Assembly: GCA_028285545.1 (NCBI GenBank)
Contig: JANQPA010000027.1
Location: 1 to 55,853 of the forward strand
Length of the DNA stretch: 55,853 nucleotides
DNA from: Saprospiraceae bacterium
GTDB lineage: Bacteria > Bacteroidota > Bacteroidia > Chitinophagales > Saprospiraceae
Direction: 5' to 3'
Shown: positions 1 through 8,393 of the stretch, piece by piece
How positions within the stretch are numbered: the stretch's first letter is position 1
Layout of the letters: the number at the start of each line of letters is the position of its first letter
Notes under the pieces: model-generated
What the model was told of the DNA's origin: nothing
Databases searched by the model: none
The model's input: only the letters and a program-made list of their open reading frames with translations
Made by a program: the position numbers and the translations under genes

Positions 1-99
1 AACTAAAATTTTTACTTTAATATGTATCTGCTTATAAAAAAGCAAAAAATATATTTTTTTAAAGTCAATTTTTTCCAAAAATTGACTTTTTACACAACC
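1..99 (-). repeat. Partial copy of a MITE-like palindromic repeat
   Basis: The sequence ending at 99 with tttttacacaacc is, read on the minus strand, closely similar to the left part of the complete element at 5168-5297. It shares the terminal motif ggttgtgtaaaaa, the internal hairpin aaagtcaatttt/aaaattgacttt and the following A/T block. The copy is cut by the window edge, so its other terminus is not visible. It encodes no protein. A non-autonomous mobile element is inferred from the terminal inverted repeats of the second copy. Confidence 0.7.
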
Positions 100-121
100 T
101 CAATTTATTTTTCCTAAAATT

Positions 122-970
122 TCAAGAAACTTTAGTACTCTGCAAGTAATTTTCAACGGAAGCCCTAAAAAGAGAACCTAATTTTTTAGTTACCGCCCCA
201 GGCTGGCCATTCCCAATTTGGTAATCATCAATCTGAACTACAGGCATTATCCTTTTGGTTGAGCTGGTAATAAAAACTTCTTTTGCTTCTTTCAATTCAT
301 TTACAGAAACTTCTCTTTCTTCTAGAGGAAAATATTTGCTAGCCACCTTAGTTGTTTGTTTTCTGGTGATTCCTCTGAGTATTTTATTTCCAGGAGTAAT
401 GATTCTTTCATCTTTTGTTACGATAAAAATATTGGCTCGGACGGATTCTCGGACAAAGGAACCATCATGGTATAGTACCTCCACAGCGCCAGCTTTTTTG
501 ACCTCTTTTAAGACCTTAATCCCCATGGTATAATTAGTGGTTTTTACCTCTGGAAAATCTCTTTGATAATCAACAGAAATTAATCTGGCTCCTTCAATGT
601 ACTTTGAGGCAGAGAAACCTCCAACCGGATACATCATCATCATAAAGGAGGGCTCAACAGGAGAATAACAATCATCAGATAGTCCGCCGGTACAAACCAG
701 GCGCATACCAGCATCTTCAACAGCATTGGCATCAATAAGCTCAAAAATCTTTTCTTTCAGGCTTTTTTGATCAAGGCCTAAATCCAGCTGCATTAAATTA
801 GTAGAGTTTATAAAGCGCTCTACATAATCATCAATAAATAAGGGCTGTCCGGATTCGATCAAAAAGTAATCAAATACGCCGTATCCTCTAATTAAGCCAA
901 GATCATTGACGTGTACGGTAGCTTGATTTTTTTCTACCAATTGACCGTTGATGTTATAATACTTAATCAT
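122..970 (-). CDS. Class IV PLP-dependent aminotransferase
   Basis: A 282-residue fold-type IV PLP enzyme, the family of branched-chain amino acid aminotransferase (IlvE), D-amino acid aminotransferase and aminodeoxychorismate lyase (PabC). The N-terminus shows the usual DLGLIRGYGVFDYF motif (about 23-36). The predicted Schiff-base lysine is K143 in EVKTTNYTMG, and E175 with the following S-V-R-A-N is the conserved cofactor-contact motif. A TPGNKILRGITR segment near 190-205 matches the PLP-phosphate loop. The length is normal for the family. It is a single minus-strand gene, divergent from the EF-G paralogue. Substrate cannot be assigned; the sequence is shorter than typical IlvE and closer to the D-aminotransferase/PabC-like branch. 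Confidence 0.88.
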   Translation of the reverse strand: MIKYYNINGQLVEKNQATVHVNDLGLIRGYGVFDYFLIESGQPLFIDDYVERFINSTNLMQLDLGLDQKSLKEKIFELIDANAVEDAGMRLVCTGGLSDDCYSPVEPSFMMMMYPVGGFSASKYIEGARLISVDYQRDFPEVKTTNYTMGIKVLKEVKKAGAVEVLYHDGSFVRESVRANIFIVTKDERIITPGNKILRGITRKQTTKVASKYFPLEEREVSVNELKEAKEVFITSSTKRIMPVVQIDDYQIGNGQPGAVTKKLGSLFRASVENYLQSTKVS

Positions 971-1315
971 GATAGATGATTTGGGAATTGGTTATTAGTT
1001 ATTTGGTTATTAGTTATTGGTTGACTGGTTAATTGTGTTTATGGTTAAAGGGGGGTTGAAAATAAATTTTGGTGTAAAATTATTCATAAAGATGGGGGAA
1101 AGGTAAGAAAATAAGCCTTAAAAACAAGCAGTAAAAAATTGAATAATTCAAATCATAAAAAAACTTTGGATTTTAAAACAAAAACAATAACTTCATTCCA
1201 CTTTGGAAATAGACTAAGAATTTTATTTCCCATTATACTGAAACTCCAAATTAAGTACACCCCACACGTGTGCACATACAGTATAGTTGATTATCTAACC
1301 ACTAAAAAAAGACCT
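971..1315. other. Divergent intergenic region with a short tandem repeat
   Basis: About 345 bases between the divergent aminotransferase and EF-G-like genes. It holds two perfect copies of a 15-base unit (ttggttattagttat) at 988-1017. A TTG at 1139 opens a 59-codon in-frame extension of the EF-G gene, but that extension does not resemble EF-G and is treated as untranslated. No RNA gene was recognised. Confidence 0.5.
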
Positions 1316-3442
1316 ATGAGCTTCGACACCAAAAACATAAGAAATGTCGCCTTGCTTGGACACTCTGGATCCGGAAAAACCACCTTTGCTGAAACGATGT
1401 TATTTGAGGCTAAAGCATTAACCAGACGTGGCAATGTAACAGATGGATCTACAGTATCTGATTACTCAGATATTGAGAAGGAACGCGGCAGTTCAATTTT
1501 TAGTTCTATGATGCACGCTAAATGGAAAGATTCAAAAATAAATATAATTGATACTCCAGGTTTTGATGATTTTGTAGGAGAGGTCGTGTCCTCTTTAAAA
1601 GTAGCCGATACAGCCGTAATTGTACTAAATGCAAAAAGTGGTGTAGAAGTGGGAACTGAATTGATATGGGAATATGTTGAAAACTATAAAACCCCTTCTC
1701 TTTTTGTAATTAACCAAGTTGATCATGAAAAAGCTGACTTTGAAAGCACTCTTGAACAAACAAAAAGTACTTTTGGCAATAAGGTCATTCCTGTCCAATA
1801 TCCATTACAGGTAGGTGATGGTTTTAATACCATTGTAGATGCTTTAAGAATGACCACCTATGTTTTTTCTCCGGATGGAGGCCGCCCCGAGAAAAAACCT
1901 ATTCCGGAATCAGAAATGCAGCGAGCACAAGAAATGCATAATGCACTAGTTGAAGCGGCTGCAGAAAATGATGAAGAATTGATGGAGAAGTTTTTCGATG
2001 CAGGTAGCCTGACAGAAGAAGAATTAGCAGCGGGCTTACGAATAGCTATTGCCCATCAGGAAATATATCCCGTTTTCTGTTGTTCTGCCCTAAATAACAT
2101 GGGTAGCGGTAGAGTCATGGGCTTTATTAATGACATCTGTCCTTCCCCGGCAGATCGCCCGGAAGCTCCTCTGGAAAATGGAGATACACTCGCTTGCTCT
2201 TCCGATGATGATGCTACTTTATTCATCTTTAAGACCATTTCTGAACCTCGAATTGGTAATGTTTCTTACTTTAAATTATATTCTGGCGCTTTAAAATCAG
2301 GAGACGAATTAGTAAATAGTAATAATCGTTCTACAGAGCGTATCAGTCAAGTCTATTTGGCTAATGGCAAAGACCGTACACAAGTAGATGAGCTTAAAGC
2401 AGGGGATATTGGAGTAACTGTAAAACTCAAAAATTCACATACCAATGATACCCTAAACCCAAAGGGTAATGATCGCAAAATTGAACCTATACAATTTCCT
2501 GAACCACGTGTTAGAGTAGCCGTTGAGCCTCCCGGAAAGGCAGATATGGAGAAATTAATCAAAGCTCTAAATAGTATTGCCGAAGAAGATCCAACACTTA
2601 TTTTGGAACAGTCCCAAACTTTAAAGCAGACTTTATTACATGGCCAGGGGCAGTTGCATCTGGATTTGATTAAGCACCGTGTAGAGGTTATGAATGGTAT
2701 TTCCATGGAATTTATTAAACCTCGCATTTCCTATCGGGAAACGATTACAAGAGCTGCTAATACTTCTTACCGGCACAAAAAACAATCCGGTGGTTCTGGA
2801 CAATTTGCCGAAGTACATATGCGCATTGAACCTTATTTTGAGGATATGCCAGATCCCGATGGCTTGACGGTTAGAAATAGAGAAGTAGAAGATTTAGCAT
2901 GGGGTGGCAAGCTTGCCTTCTACTGGTGCATTGTTGGAGGTTCTATTGATGCTAAATATGGTAATGCCATTAAGAAAGGAATTCTATCAAAAATGGAAGA
3001 AGGCCCTCTTACTGGATCACCATCCCAAAATATTAGAGTATGTATCTATGATGGTAAAATGCACTCCGTCGATTCCAATGATATGGCTTTCATGTTGGCC
3101 TCTACTCAGGCTTTTAAAACTGCTTTTAAAGAAGCAAAACCAGAAATCATGGAGCCTGTATATGAGGTGGAAATTCTTTGTGCAGAAGATGTGATGGGAG
3201 AAATTATGGGTGATCTACAAACCCGTAGAGCTTCTATTATGGGTATGGGATCGAAAGGTCACTATCAGAAAATTATTGCCAAAGTTCCACTGGCAGAAAT
3301 GTATAAATATTCTTCTACGCTTCGATCTCTGTCCCAGGGGCGTGCTAAGTTTAGCAAAAAATTCGCTGAATTCAATTCCGTTCCGCATGATGTGCAAAAG
3401 CAATTGATTGCAGCACATCAGGAAGAGGAAGCTGCAGCTTAA
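1316..3442 (+). CDS. fusA2: Elongation factor G paralogue (EF-G2 type)
   Basis: Translational GTPase of 708 residues with the full EF-G architecture: G domain, domain II, and domains III-V ending near 690. The P-loop GHSGSGKT lies at 15-22, the G3 element DTPGF at 79-83 and the G4 element NQVD at 133-136. Two departures from canonical EF-G are visible. The catalytic histidine of DTPGH is replaced by F83, and switch I reads ERGSSIF instead of the usual RGITI. Known family context: Bacteroidota EF-G2 paralogues with altered GTPase centres support translocation with little or no GTP hydrolysis and matter under nutrient limitation. The ATG at 1316 is chosen because EF-G homology begins there; an upstream in-frame TTG at 1139 adds an unrelated tail. 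A convergent palindrome follows the stop. Confidence 0.9.
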   Translation: MSFDTKNIRNVALLGHSGSGKTTFAETMLFEAKALTRRGNVTDGSTVSDYSDIEKERGSSIFSSMMHAKWKDSKINIIDTPGFDDFVGEVVSSLKVADTAVIVLNAKSGVEVGTELIWEYVENYKTPSLFVINQVDHEKADFESTLEQTKSTFGNKVIPVQYPLQVGDGFNTIVDALRMTTYVFSPDGGRPEKKPIPESEMQRAQEMHNALVEAAAENDEELMEKFFDAGSLTEEELAAGLRIAIAHQEIYPVFCCSALNNMGSGRVMGFINDICPSPADRPEAPLENGDTLACSSDDDATLFIFKTISEPRIGNVSYFKLYSGALKSGDELVNSNNRSTERISQVYLANGKDRTQVDELKAGDIGVTVKLKNSHTNDTLNPKGNDRKIEPIQFPEPRVRVAVEPPGKADMEKLIKALNSIAEEDPTLILEQSQTLKQTLLHGQGQLHLDLIKHRVEVMNGISMEFIKPRISYRETITRAANTSYRHKKQSGGSGQFAEVHMRIEPYFEDMPDPDGLTVRNREVEDLAWGGKLAFYWCIVGGSIDAKYGNAIKKGILSKMEEGPLTGSPSQNIRVCIYDGKMHSVDSNDMAFMLASTQAFKTAFKEAKPEIMEPVYEVEILCAEDVMGEIMGDLQTRRASIMGMGSKGHYQKIIAKVPLAEMYKYSSTLRSLSQGRAKFSKKFAEFNSVPHDVQKQLIAAHQEEEAAA

Positions 3443-3447
3443 ATTTT

Positions 3448-3478
3448 TATTCAGGTGGCGCCAGGCGCCACCTGAATA
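3448..3478. terminator. Convergent palindrome between EF-G2 and SUMF1-like genes
   Basis: Perfect inverted repeat with 15-base arms (3448-3462 and 3464-3478) around one central base, in the 39-base gap between two convergent stop codons. It is GC-rich in the middle and A/T at the outer edge. It probably terminates both transcripts, although neither side has a long U-tract. Confidence 0.65.
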
Positions 3479-3481
3479 TTA

Positions 3482-4912
3482 TCATGGATCTGTTCTGACA
3501 AATCGCTGTCCATAGGATTCCGTTCTCACCCCACCAGGCCAGCCACCAAAGCGGCGATAAGCTACCGGACTATAAGGATTAAACTCTCCATAAGGACGAT
3601 CATGGGTATAAAAACCTCCTCCTCTAAATCCAAATCCTTCAGTTTCATATAATCCTTTGGGCCATTCCTCAACATTTGCTTCTCCATAATTACTAATCCT
3701 GCCATCTCCATGTTGCCCTGTAAAAGAACGTCCTTTGGGATCTCCGAAGGTGATTACTCGCTCCCAGATGCTGCCGGCTAGATCCATTACCCAATAATAA
3801 GAAGCCCCAAAAGCAGGTAGATTGTCATCATTGAGTTGACTTTCTTCCAAACCATTCAACATAATAAGTTTGTCATCACGATTAACAATCCTTTGAAGAG
3901 TGGTCCGGGAATCGGTTCCCCAGGGAAAACCTTTGGCTATAGGAGTACGAGGCCCACGACAAGCTTTAACAAATTCAAGTTCAGTCATAGGCCGCAAGCC
4001 AGCCCAATCTGCAAAAGCCATCCCATCATCCCAACTGGAATAATTGAGGGGCTGTTCTGGTGATTCAGCATAATAAACCCCATCTTTAGCATATATGGTA
4101 CCTCTATGTTCATAATAATCTTTCATACCGATCATCAATCGGTACATGGTCATACGTGAGGTAAGGGTGTTCAGAAAATCAACATACTGGCCTTGCGTGA
4201 CCTCATATTTCATAATATAATATGGCTTTACCCCCTTAGGAAAAGAAGCGGGGATTGGCCCCTGGCCATCCCCCTCATAATTATATCGTCCGTGGTAATA
4301 GCCTAATTTCCCTTTCTCACGCCCAACTTCAATGACCTGATCCTCTCGTTCAATTTGATATAATCCAAGGTCTTTATGGTTATTACCTTCACCCCATTGG
4401 TAGACTCCTCCAAATCTGAGTGAGAGGGTATCTGGGTCACCTAAGGTATACCCACCTGGCGGGATGTACACCATTTCAAAACCATAAGCATAAAAATCAT
4501 TTTGTCTTACATTAAAGTTACCTAAGGATTCTAAGTCCAGGCGTAATCTAATAGTGGCATGAACGTCTCCACGGCTTTTCTGTGCGGGAAAAACAAAGAC
4601 ACCAGTTCGGTCCTCTGGTGTTTTGAAATCTAGTTGAGGACCTTCATGGACGGTGGCAGTATGTCCATCAGCCAAAAGTTTAGCATGGCGGTATCCCCCT
4701 CCGGGGTTTACATATTTTGCAAATAGCCATACTGCATCATGGTTTTTGTCATTATGCCAGGAGTTCTCCCAGGTAATAGTTACATCAGCAAAAAGTTGAT
4801 CTCCCTCATAATAAATAATGGAATTGTCAATTTTTAAGTTGGAAGCTGTCAGAGACAAAAAACTAAATACAACAAAAGCAAAAAGGAAAGTGAGTAACAG
4901 TCGGGTCTTCAT
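3482..4912 (-). CDS. SUMF1/formylglycine-generating-enzyme-like exported protein
   Basis: About 476 residues from the ATG at 4912, which directly precedes a signal peptide (MKTRLLLTFLFAFVVF, cleavage probably near TAS). An upstream in-frame ATG at 4951 would bury that signal. Residues about 25-150 form a beta-rich region. From about 155 the protein carries the sulfatase-modifying-factor (FGE) fold: MKYEVTQGQYVDFLNTL, ASYYWVMDLAGSIWER, FGFRGGGFY and AYRRFGGW. The catalytic cysteine pair of true FGEs is not evident, so a structural or binding role is as likely as sulfatase activation; no sulfatase gene is nearby. It has no partner operon and ends at a convergent palindrome. Confidence 0.82.
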   Translation of the reverse strand: MKTRLLLTFLFAFVVFSFLSLTASNLKIDNSIIYYEGDQLFADVTITWENSWHNDKNHDAVWLFAKYVNPGGGYRHAKLLADGHTATVHEGPQLDFKTPEDRTGVFVFPAQKSRGDVHATIRLRLDLESLGNFNVRQNDFYAYGFEMVYIPPGGYTLGDPDTLSLRFGGVYQWGEGNNHKDLGLYQIEREDQVIEVGREKGKLGYYHGRYNYEGDGQGPIPASFPKGVKPYYIMKYEVTQGQYVDFLNTLTSRMTMYRLMIGMKDYYEHRGTIYAKDGVYYAESPEQPLNYSSWDDGMAFADWAGLRPMTELEFVKACRGPRTPIAKGFPWGTDSRTTLQRIVNRDDKLIMLNGLEESQLNDDNLPAFGASYYWVMDLAGSIWERVITFGDPKGRSFTGQHGDGRISNYGEANVEEWPKGLYETEGFGFRGGGFYTHDRPYGEFNPYSPVAYRRFGGWPGGVRTESYGQRFVRTDP

Positions 4913-5167
4913 GGTATCTATTCTTTTTAGTAAACAATTAATCTTTGCCAATTAAGTTACAATTTATCAGACATGTCCTATCCAGACCGTACAGGTCTTA
5001 AACAAGAATTAACATTTCTATTCCCTCCTATAGCCGCCTTTGCCTTCTTTTAAGATTGCTATTAACAAGTTATATCCTTAAAAATTAGACATGACATATG
5101 CGAATCACGAGCTAAATTAGAATAGCCTAATGATAATTCATTTGCCTGGAAGGCAAACATAGCATTT

Positions 5168-5297
5168 GGGGTTGTGTAAAAAGTCAATTTTTTCCAAAAA
5201 TTGACTTTAAAAAAATATATTTTATCCTTTTTAAGTGCAGAATATATATTAAAATAAAAACTAAAATTTTGTAAAATTTTAGTTTTTACACAACCCC
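5168..5297 (+). repeat. Complete MITE-like element, 130 bp
   Basis: It is bounded by perfect 15-base terminal inverted repeats, ggggttgtgtaaaaa at 5168-5182 and its complement at 5283-5297. Inside are two stems: aaagtcaatttt with aaaattgacttt on the left, and aactaaaatttt with aaaattttagtt on the right. A second, edge-truncated copy in opposite orientation lies at 1-99. The A/T core varies between copies more than the ends do. Non-autonomous mobility by an unlinked transposase is inferred. Confidence 0.7.
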
Positions 5298-5315
5298 ATA
5301 GATTCATGCATTATT

Positions 5316-5377
5316 ATCTGCCCTGGAAGGGCTTAACAGGATCAGCTTTGATCTTGTTAAGCCCTTCCAGGGCAGAT
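5316..5377. repeat. Long hairpin, 28-bp arms
   Basis: Arms 5316-5343 and 5350-5377 pair along 28 bases with one G:T wobble around the loop agcttt. The stem core cctggaagggcttaaca has a relative in the adjacent small palindrome at 5424-5445, which also contains cccttccaggg. It lies in a gene-free spacer far from a stop codon, so a repeated palindrome is more likely than a terminator. Confidence 0.75.
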
Positions 5378-5638
5378 ATTTTTCTTATTTCTAACCAAGG
5401 GCTTCCCCCTTGGTTAATTTGTCAAACCCTTCCAGGGTAGGGTTTCTTACAAACTATTTAGCTCGTGATTCGCATGACATGTCTAGATATGTCATGTCTA
5501 AAAATGACATGCCTCTTCTTTCTATCTCAATTCAAACTGAAGAAAAATGAAGTAAATATTTTGAGATCTTCGTAGCTTACACAAAAAAGATTCTTAATCT
5601 AGCCTTTTCTGGTGCATTACAGTTTTAATTTTATTATC

Positions 5639-7168
5639 ATGAATCGATTTTTAGCTATCCAAATCCTTTGTTTGGTTTTCTCATTAGCCAGCATACCAAA
5701 TATTCAAGCCCAATCCTTAAAGAAAAAAGAGATCCTTCAATTTGCAGATGATTATTTTCTGCCAGCTATTCATGATTTAAGATCGTTTTTGACAATTCCA
5801 AATGACGGCCATTTTCCAGAGCAAATCCAAGCTCATGTTGATTGGTGCACAAAGAGATTCAAAGAGTTGGGCTTTGAAACTCATTTGCTGACAACCAGCG
5901 GTGCTCCTCAGGTTTTTGCTCAACACATCCTTAAGAAGGATGCCAAAAGCGTACTTTTTTATTTGCAAATTGACGGTCAACCTGTTGATTCTGCCGCCTG
6001 GTTCCAGGAAAGTCCTTATCAGGCAGTTCTTAAAGAAAAAAATGGAGAAGATTGGCAAATTATCGACTGGAAAAAATTAGATAAGAATTACAATCCGGAA
6101 TGGAGAATATTTGCTCGCTCAGCATCCGATTCAAAAGGGCCTGCAATGGCTTTTATGACTGCTCTCAAAATTTTTAAGGATAAAAACCTGAATGCTGACT
6201 TTAATATAAAAGTAATCATGGATTTTCAGGAAGAAATGGGCTCGCCCTCACTAGCTCCTGCCGTAGTAAAATACAGAGATCTAATGGAGGCAGAAATGGT
6301 GCTTATAATGGATGGAACCAGGCATTTATCAAATTTACCTACCCTTACTTTTGGAGCCAGAGGAATTGCTACCGCCACCATCACAGTACATGGGGCCAGA
6401 AGGGACTTACACAGTGGACAGTATGGTAATTTTGCCCCAAATCCTGTTTTTAAACTATCCAAACTCATAGCTGGCATGAAAGATGATGAAGGAAGAGTCA
6501 TTATTCCAGGATGGTATGACGGCATCTCATTAAGTGAAAAAAGGAAGGCCATTATTAATGATGTTCCAGAAGATCAAAGTGAAATCATAAAATCATTGGG
6601 TTTTGCCCAGGCCGATAAAGTGGGAGGCACTTACCAGGAAGCACTTCAATATCCTTCCTTAAACATCAGAGGCTTGCAAGCTGCCTGGACTGGCCAAAAA
6701 GTACGGACCATCATCCCCGGCAAGGCAACTGCCGAAATAGATATGCGATTGGTACCTGAGTCTGATGGCCTTAAGCAAGTTCAGCTCTTAAAAGAATATA
6801 TTGAATCAAAAGGGTATCATCTGATTGAGGGAGAGCCCACTGAAGAAGACCGAGCCAAATATCCCAAATTGGCCACCTTTACCTATCGAATTGGCTCTAA
6901 ACCATTTCGCACAGAAATTAATTCTCCAATAGGTGATTGGTTAGGCTTAGCCATGGAAAGAGTGTATGGAAAAAAATTCGTTCGTATGGCTACCACAGGA
7001 GGGTCTCAGCCTATTGCCCCCTTTATTTCTACTCTGAATATTCCCGCTGTATCCGTCCGTATCCCAAATCCTGATAATAGTATTCATGCACCTAATGAAA
7101 ACTTGAGGTTGGGTAATTTTTTAGAGGGGATTCAAATGTGCCTGGCCGTCTTGAGTCAGAAGAGATAA
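5639..7168 (+). CDS. Secreted M20-family metallopeptidase
   Basis: About 509 residues from ATG 5639, which opens a signal peptide (MNRFLAIQILCLVFSLASIP, cleavage after IQAQ). A GTG at 5612 is rejected because it would displace the signal. M20 hallmarks: IDGQPVD (111-117) with the general metal/catalytic aspartate D112, RSASDSKGP with metal ligand D164, EEMGSPS with the glutamate pair E198-E199, a dimerisation domain in the middle, and a C-terminal HAPNEN with the last metal histidine. The first metal-binding residue, normally His two positions before the aspartate, is Gln here (YLQIDG). It probably cleaves dipeptides or short peptides in the periplasm. It is a lone gene ending at a convergent palindrome. 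Confidence 0.87.
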   Translation: MNRFLAIQILCLVFSLASIPNIQAQSLKKKEILQFADDYFLPAIHDLRSFLTIPNDGHFPEQIQAHVDWCTKRFKELGFETHLLTTSGAPQVFAQHILKKDAKSVLFYLQIDGQPVDSAAWFQESPYQAVLKEKNGEDWQIIDWKKLDKNYNPEWRIFARSASDSKGPAMAFMTALKIFKDKNLNADFNIKVIMDFQEEMGSPSLAPAVVKYRDLMEAEMVLIMDGTRHLSNLPTLTFGARGIATATITVHGARRDLHSGQYGNFAPNPVFKLSKLIAGMKDDEGRVIIPGWYDGISLSEKRKAIINDVPEDQSEIIKSLGFAQADKVGGTYQEALQYPSLNIRGLQAAWTGQKVRTIIPGKATAEIDMRLVPESDGLKQVQLLKEYIESKGYHLIEGEPTEEDRAKYPKLATFTYRIGSKPFRTEINSPIGDWLGLAMERVYGKKFVRMATTGGSQPIAPFISTLNIPAVSVRIPNPDNSIHAPNENLRLGNFLEGIQMCLAVLSQKR

Positions 7169-7173
7169 ATTTT

Positions 7174-7211
7174 AATTAAGGACTGAGGGCGGCCGCCTTC
7201 AGTCCTTAATT
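7174..7211. terminator. Convergent palindrome after the M20 peptidase gene
   Basis: 17-base arms (7174-7190 and 7195-7211) around ggcc with one G:T wobble, located in the 59-base gap between convergent stop codons. The A/T-rich outer ends and GC-rich core fit a bidirectional terminator. Confidence 0.75.
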
Positions 7212-7227
7212 TACCGAACCCAATTTA

Positions 7228-7872
7228 CTAACTGGGGATGACATGCCAATAGACAGCCATAAAATGGCAGAAGCTACCTATCAATACAAACACATGAAAA
7301 ATTGCATGATTGAAGGGGAGCTTTCGGATACTATAAAATACTGCACCTACTGTATAGGAAAGTCCTCCAACTGCCACCCAAATCAATCCATTTTCAGACA
7401 AATTGGCAACCAAAGGCTTAATGGCGAAAATGATGATCCAGCCCATAAATACATACATGATGGTTGACAACAACTTGTATTTCCCTGTGAAAAATAATTT
7501 CAGAATGATACCCATTAATGCCAGTCCCCAAATAATACCAAAGATGGTCCAGCCGATTCTCTCAGGTAGGATAATTAAGGAAAAGGGAGTATAGGTTCCG
7601 GCAATAAGGATGTATATGGCTGCATGATCAAAAATTTTTAAACGATGCCTTAGCTTTTCTTCTTTAGCACTATGGTAAAGGGTGGAAGCCGCATATAATA
7701 TTATTAAACTGAGGCCAAAAACAATTACGCTAACCTTATATAAAAAATCATGGTGATGGTTTGATCGAATTATCAAAAAAATCAAAGCTATAATGCTTAA
7801 AAAGAAGCCAAGGCCATGTGAGAGGATATTTAATCTTTCTTCGGTAGGTGAATAGAGTTGTGTTTGTTTCAT
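7228..7872 (-). CDS. Hemolysin III / PAQR-family membrane protein
   Basis: 214 residues with seven predicted transmembrane segments and the family signature: an N-terminal ERLNILSHGLGFF, then STLYHS (around 63-68), IFDHAAIYILIAGTYTPF (around 83-100) and a C-terminal NHAIFHVFVLIGSFCHFMAV. The conserved H, S and D residues form the metal site of PAQR proteins. Bacterial members (YqfA/TrhA) affect membrane lipid composition; the haemolysin name is historical. The start is the first ATG and agrees with homologues. The gene is last in a minus-strand run but is separated by 156 bases from its upstream neighbour, with a REP-like hairpin in between. Confidence 0.92.
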   Translation of the reverse strand: MKQTQLYSPTEERLNILSHGLGFFLSIIALIFLIIRSNHHHDFLYKVSVIVFGLSLIILYAASTLYHSAKEEKLRHRLKIFDHAAIYILIAGTYTPFSLIILPERIGWTIFGIIWGLALMGIILKLFFTGKYKLLSTIMYVFMGWIIIFAIKPLVANLSENGLIWVAVGGLSYTVGAVFYSIRKLPFNHAIFHVFVLIGSFCHFMAVYWHVIPS

Positions 7873-7967
7873 TTAATTTCCATTCATTTTTATTTGATTC
7901 TGCACTTTTTCAATTTCAAGGATAGCTTGGTTTTTGGAAAGGGGATTTTTTATTGTAATATAGAATT

Positions 7968-7988
7968 GTGGCGATTGCAAATCGCCAC
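7968..7988. repeat. Short REP-like palindrome
   Basis: gtggcgatt and aatcgccac pair perfectly around a gca loop and are followed by acgagcgg. Small GC-rich palindromes with such tails are typical of REP sequences. No U-tract follows on either strand. One copy only in the window, so repetitiveness is inferred. Confidence 0.45.
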
Positions 7989-8028
7989 GAGCGGATAACG
8001 ACTTTTTGAAAAGATAGGTAAGGCAGAT

Positions 8029-8370
8029 TTAAAATTTAGAAGCTTGTTGCATCATTTTTGAGAAAAGTTCTGCTTGGATATCTTCGATAGAAAATATTTT
8101 TATATGTCGCATTTGTTTACCAGTACCTTCTAAAAGATTTTCGTGATCATCAATTTTTTGAAAATTCATGAATCCAAGGGTGACATGTTTTTTTGCAAGC
8201 GCCAAATAACAATAATCTTTTTCCGTACCATAAACTGGCCTTCCCCATTTGAATTGTTCTTTGGAATTTGGAACGGCTTTTTCTATCAGCATTCGTAGAG
8301 TATTTAAAATCACTCTTTGATCTTCGTTAGCTTTTTCGATAAAATCGCTTACTTCTTTAATGGTTGTCAT
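8029..8370 (-). CDS. DUF1801 (YdhG/frataxin-like fold) small protein
   Basis: 113 residues from ATG 8370 (MTTIKEVSDFIEKANE). DUF1801 features: a helical N-terminus, LRMLIEKAVPNSKEQFKWGRPVYG, then the beta-rich YCYLALAKKHVTLGFMNF and a C-terminal RHIKIFSIEDIQ. The longer frame starting at 8505 overlaps the DUF4199 gene and its added residues show no family likeness. The family is compact and cytoplasmic; a role in iron handling was proposed for B. subtilis YdhG, but function is generally unknown. It sits 23 bases after the DUF4199 stop, so the two are probably cotranscribed. Confidence 0.85.
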   Translation of the reverse strand: MTTIKEVSDFIEKANEDQRVILNTLRMLIEKAVPNSKEQFKWGRPVYGTEKDYCYLALAKKHVTLGFMNFQKIDDHENLLEGTGKQMRHIKIFSIEDIQAELFSKMMQQASKF

Positions 8371-8393
8371 TGTTTGTTTTTTGGCTTGAAAGA

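Larger units (their letters stand above)
5098..5475. repeat. Composite element bounded by a 20-bp perfect inverted repeat
   Basis: The 20 bases atgcgaatcacgagctaaat at 5098-5117 recur in perfect inverted orientation at 5456-5475. Everything between them is palindromic: a small stem (tttgcct/aggcaaa, 5141-5157), the 130-base MITE-like element, and three further stems. This looks like repeats inserted into repeats. No coding capacity was seen. Confidence 0.7.
4913..5638. other. Repeat-rich intergenic region
   Basis: About 725 bases between the divergent SUMF1-like and M20 peptidase genes without a credible gene. It holds a 20-base inverted repeat at 5098-5117/5456-5475 enclosing a 130-base MITE-like element (5168-5297), a 28-bp-arm hairpin (5316-5377) and two smaller palindromes (5393-5415, 5424-5445). 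Copies of the word gacatg recur at both outer edges. An apparent 81-codon minus-strand frame at 5062-5307 lies inside these repeats and is not considered a gene. Confidence 0.8.

Noticed and set aside
1139-1315. In-frame TTG extension of the EF-G2 gene
   Set aside because: The extra 59 residues do not resemble EF-G; the ATG at 1316 coincides with the start of homology.
5062-5307. 81-codon minus-strand frame
   Set aside because: It lies within the MITE-like element and the palindromes and has repeat-derived, low-complexity composition.
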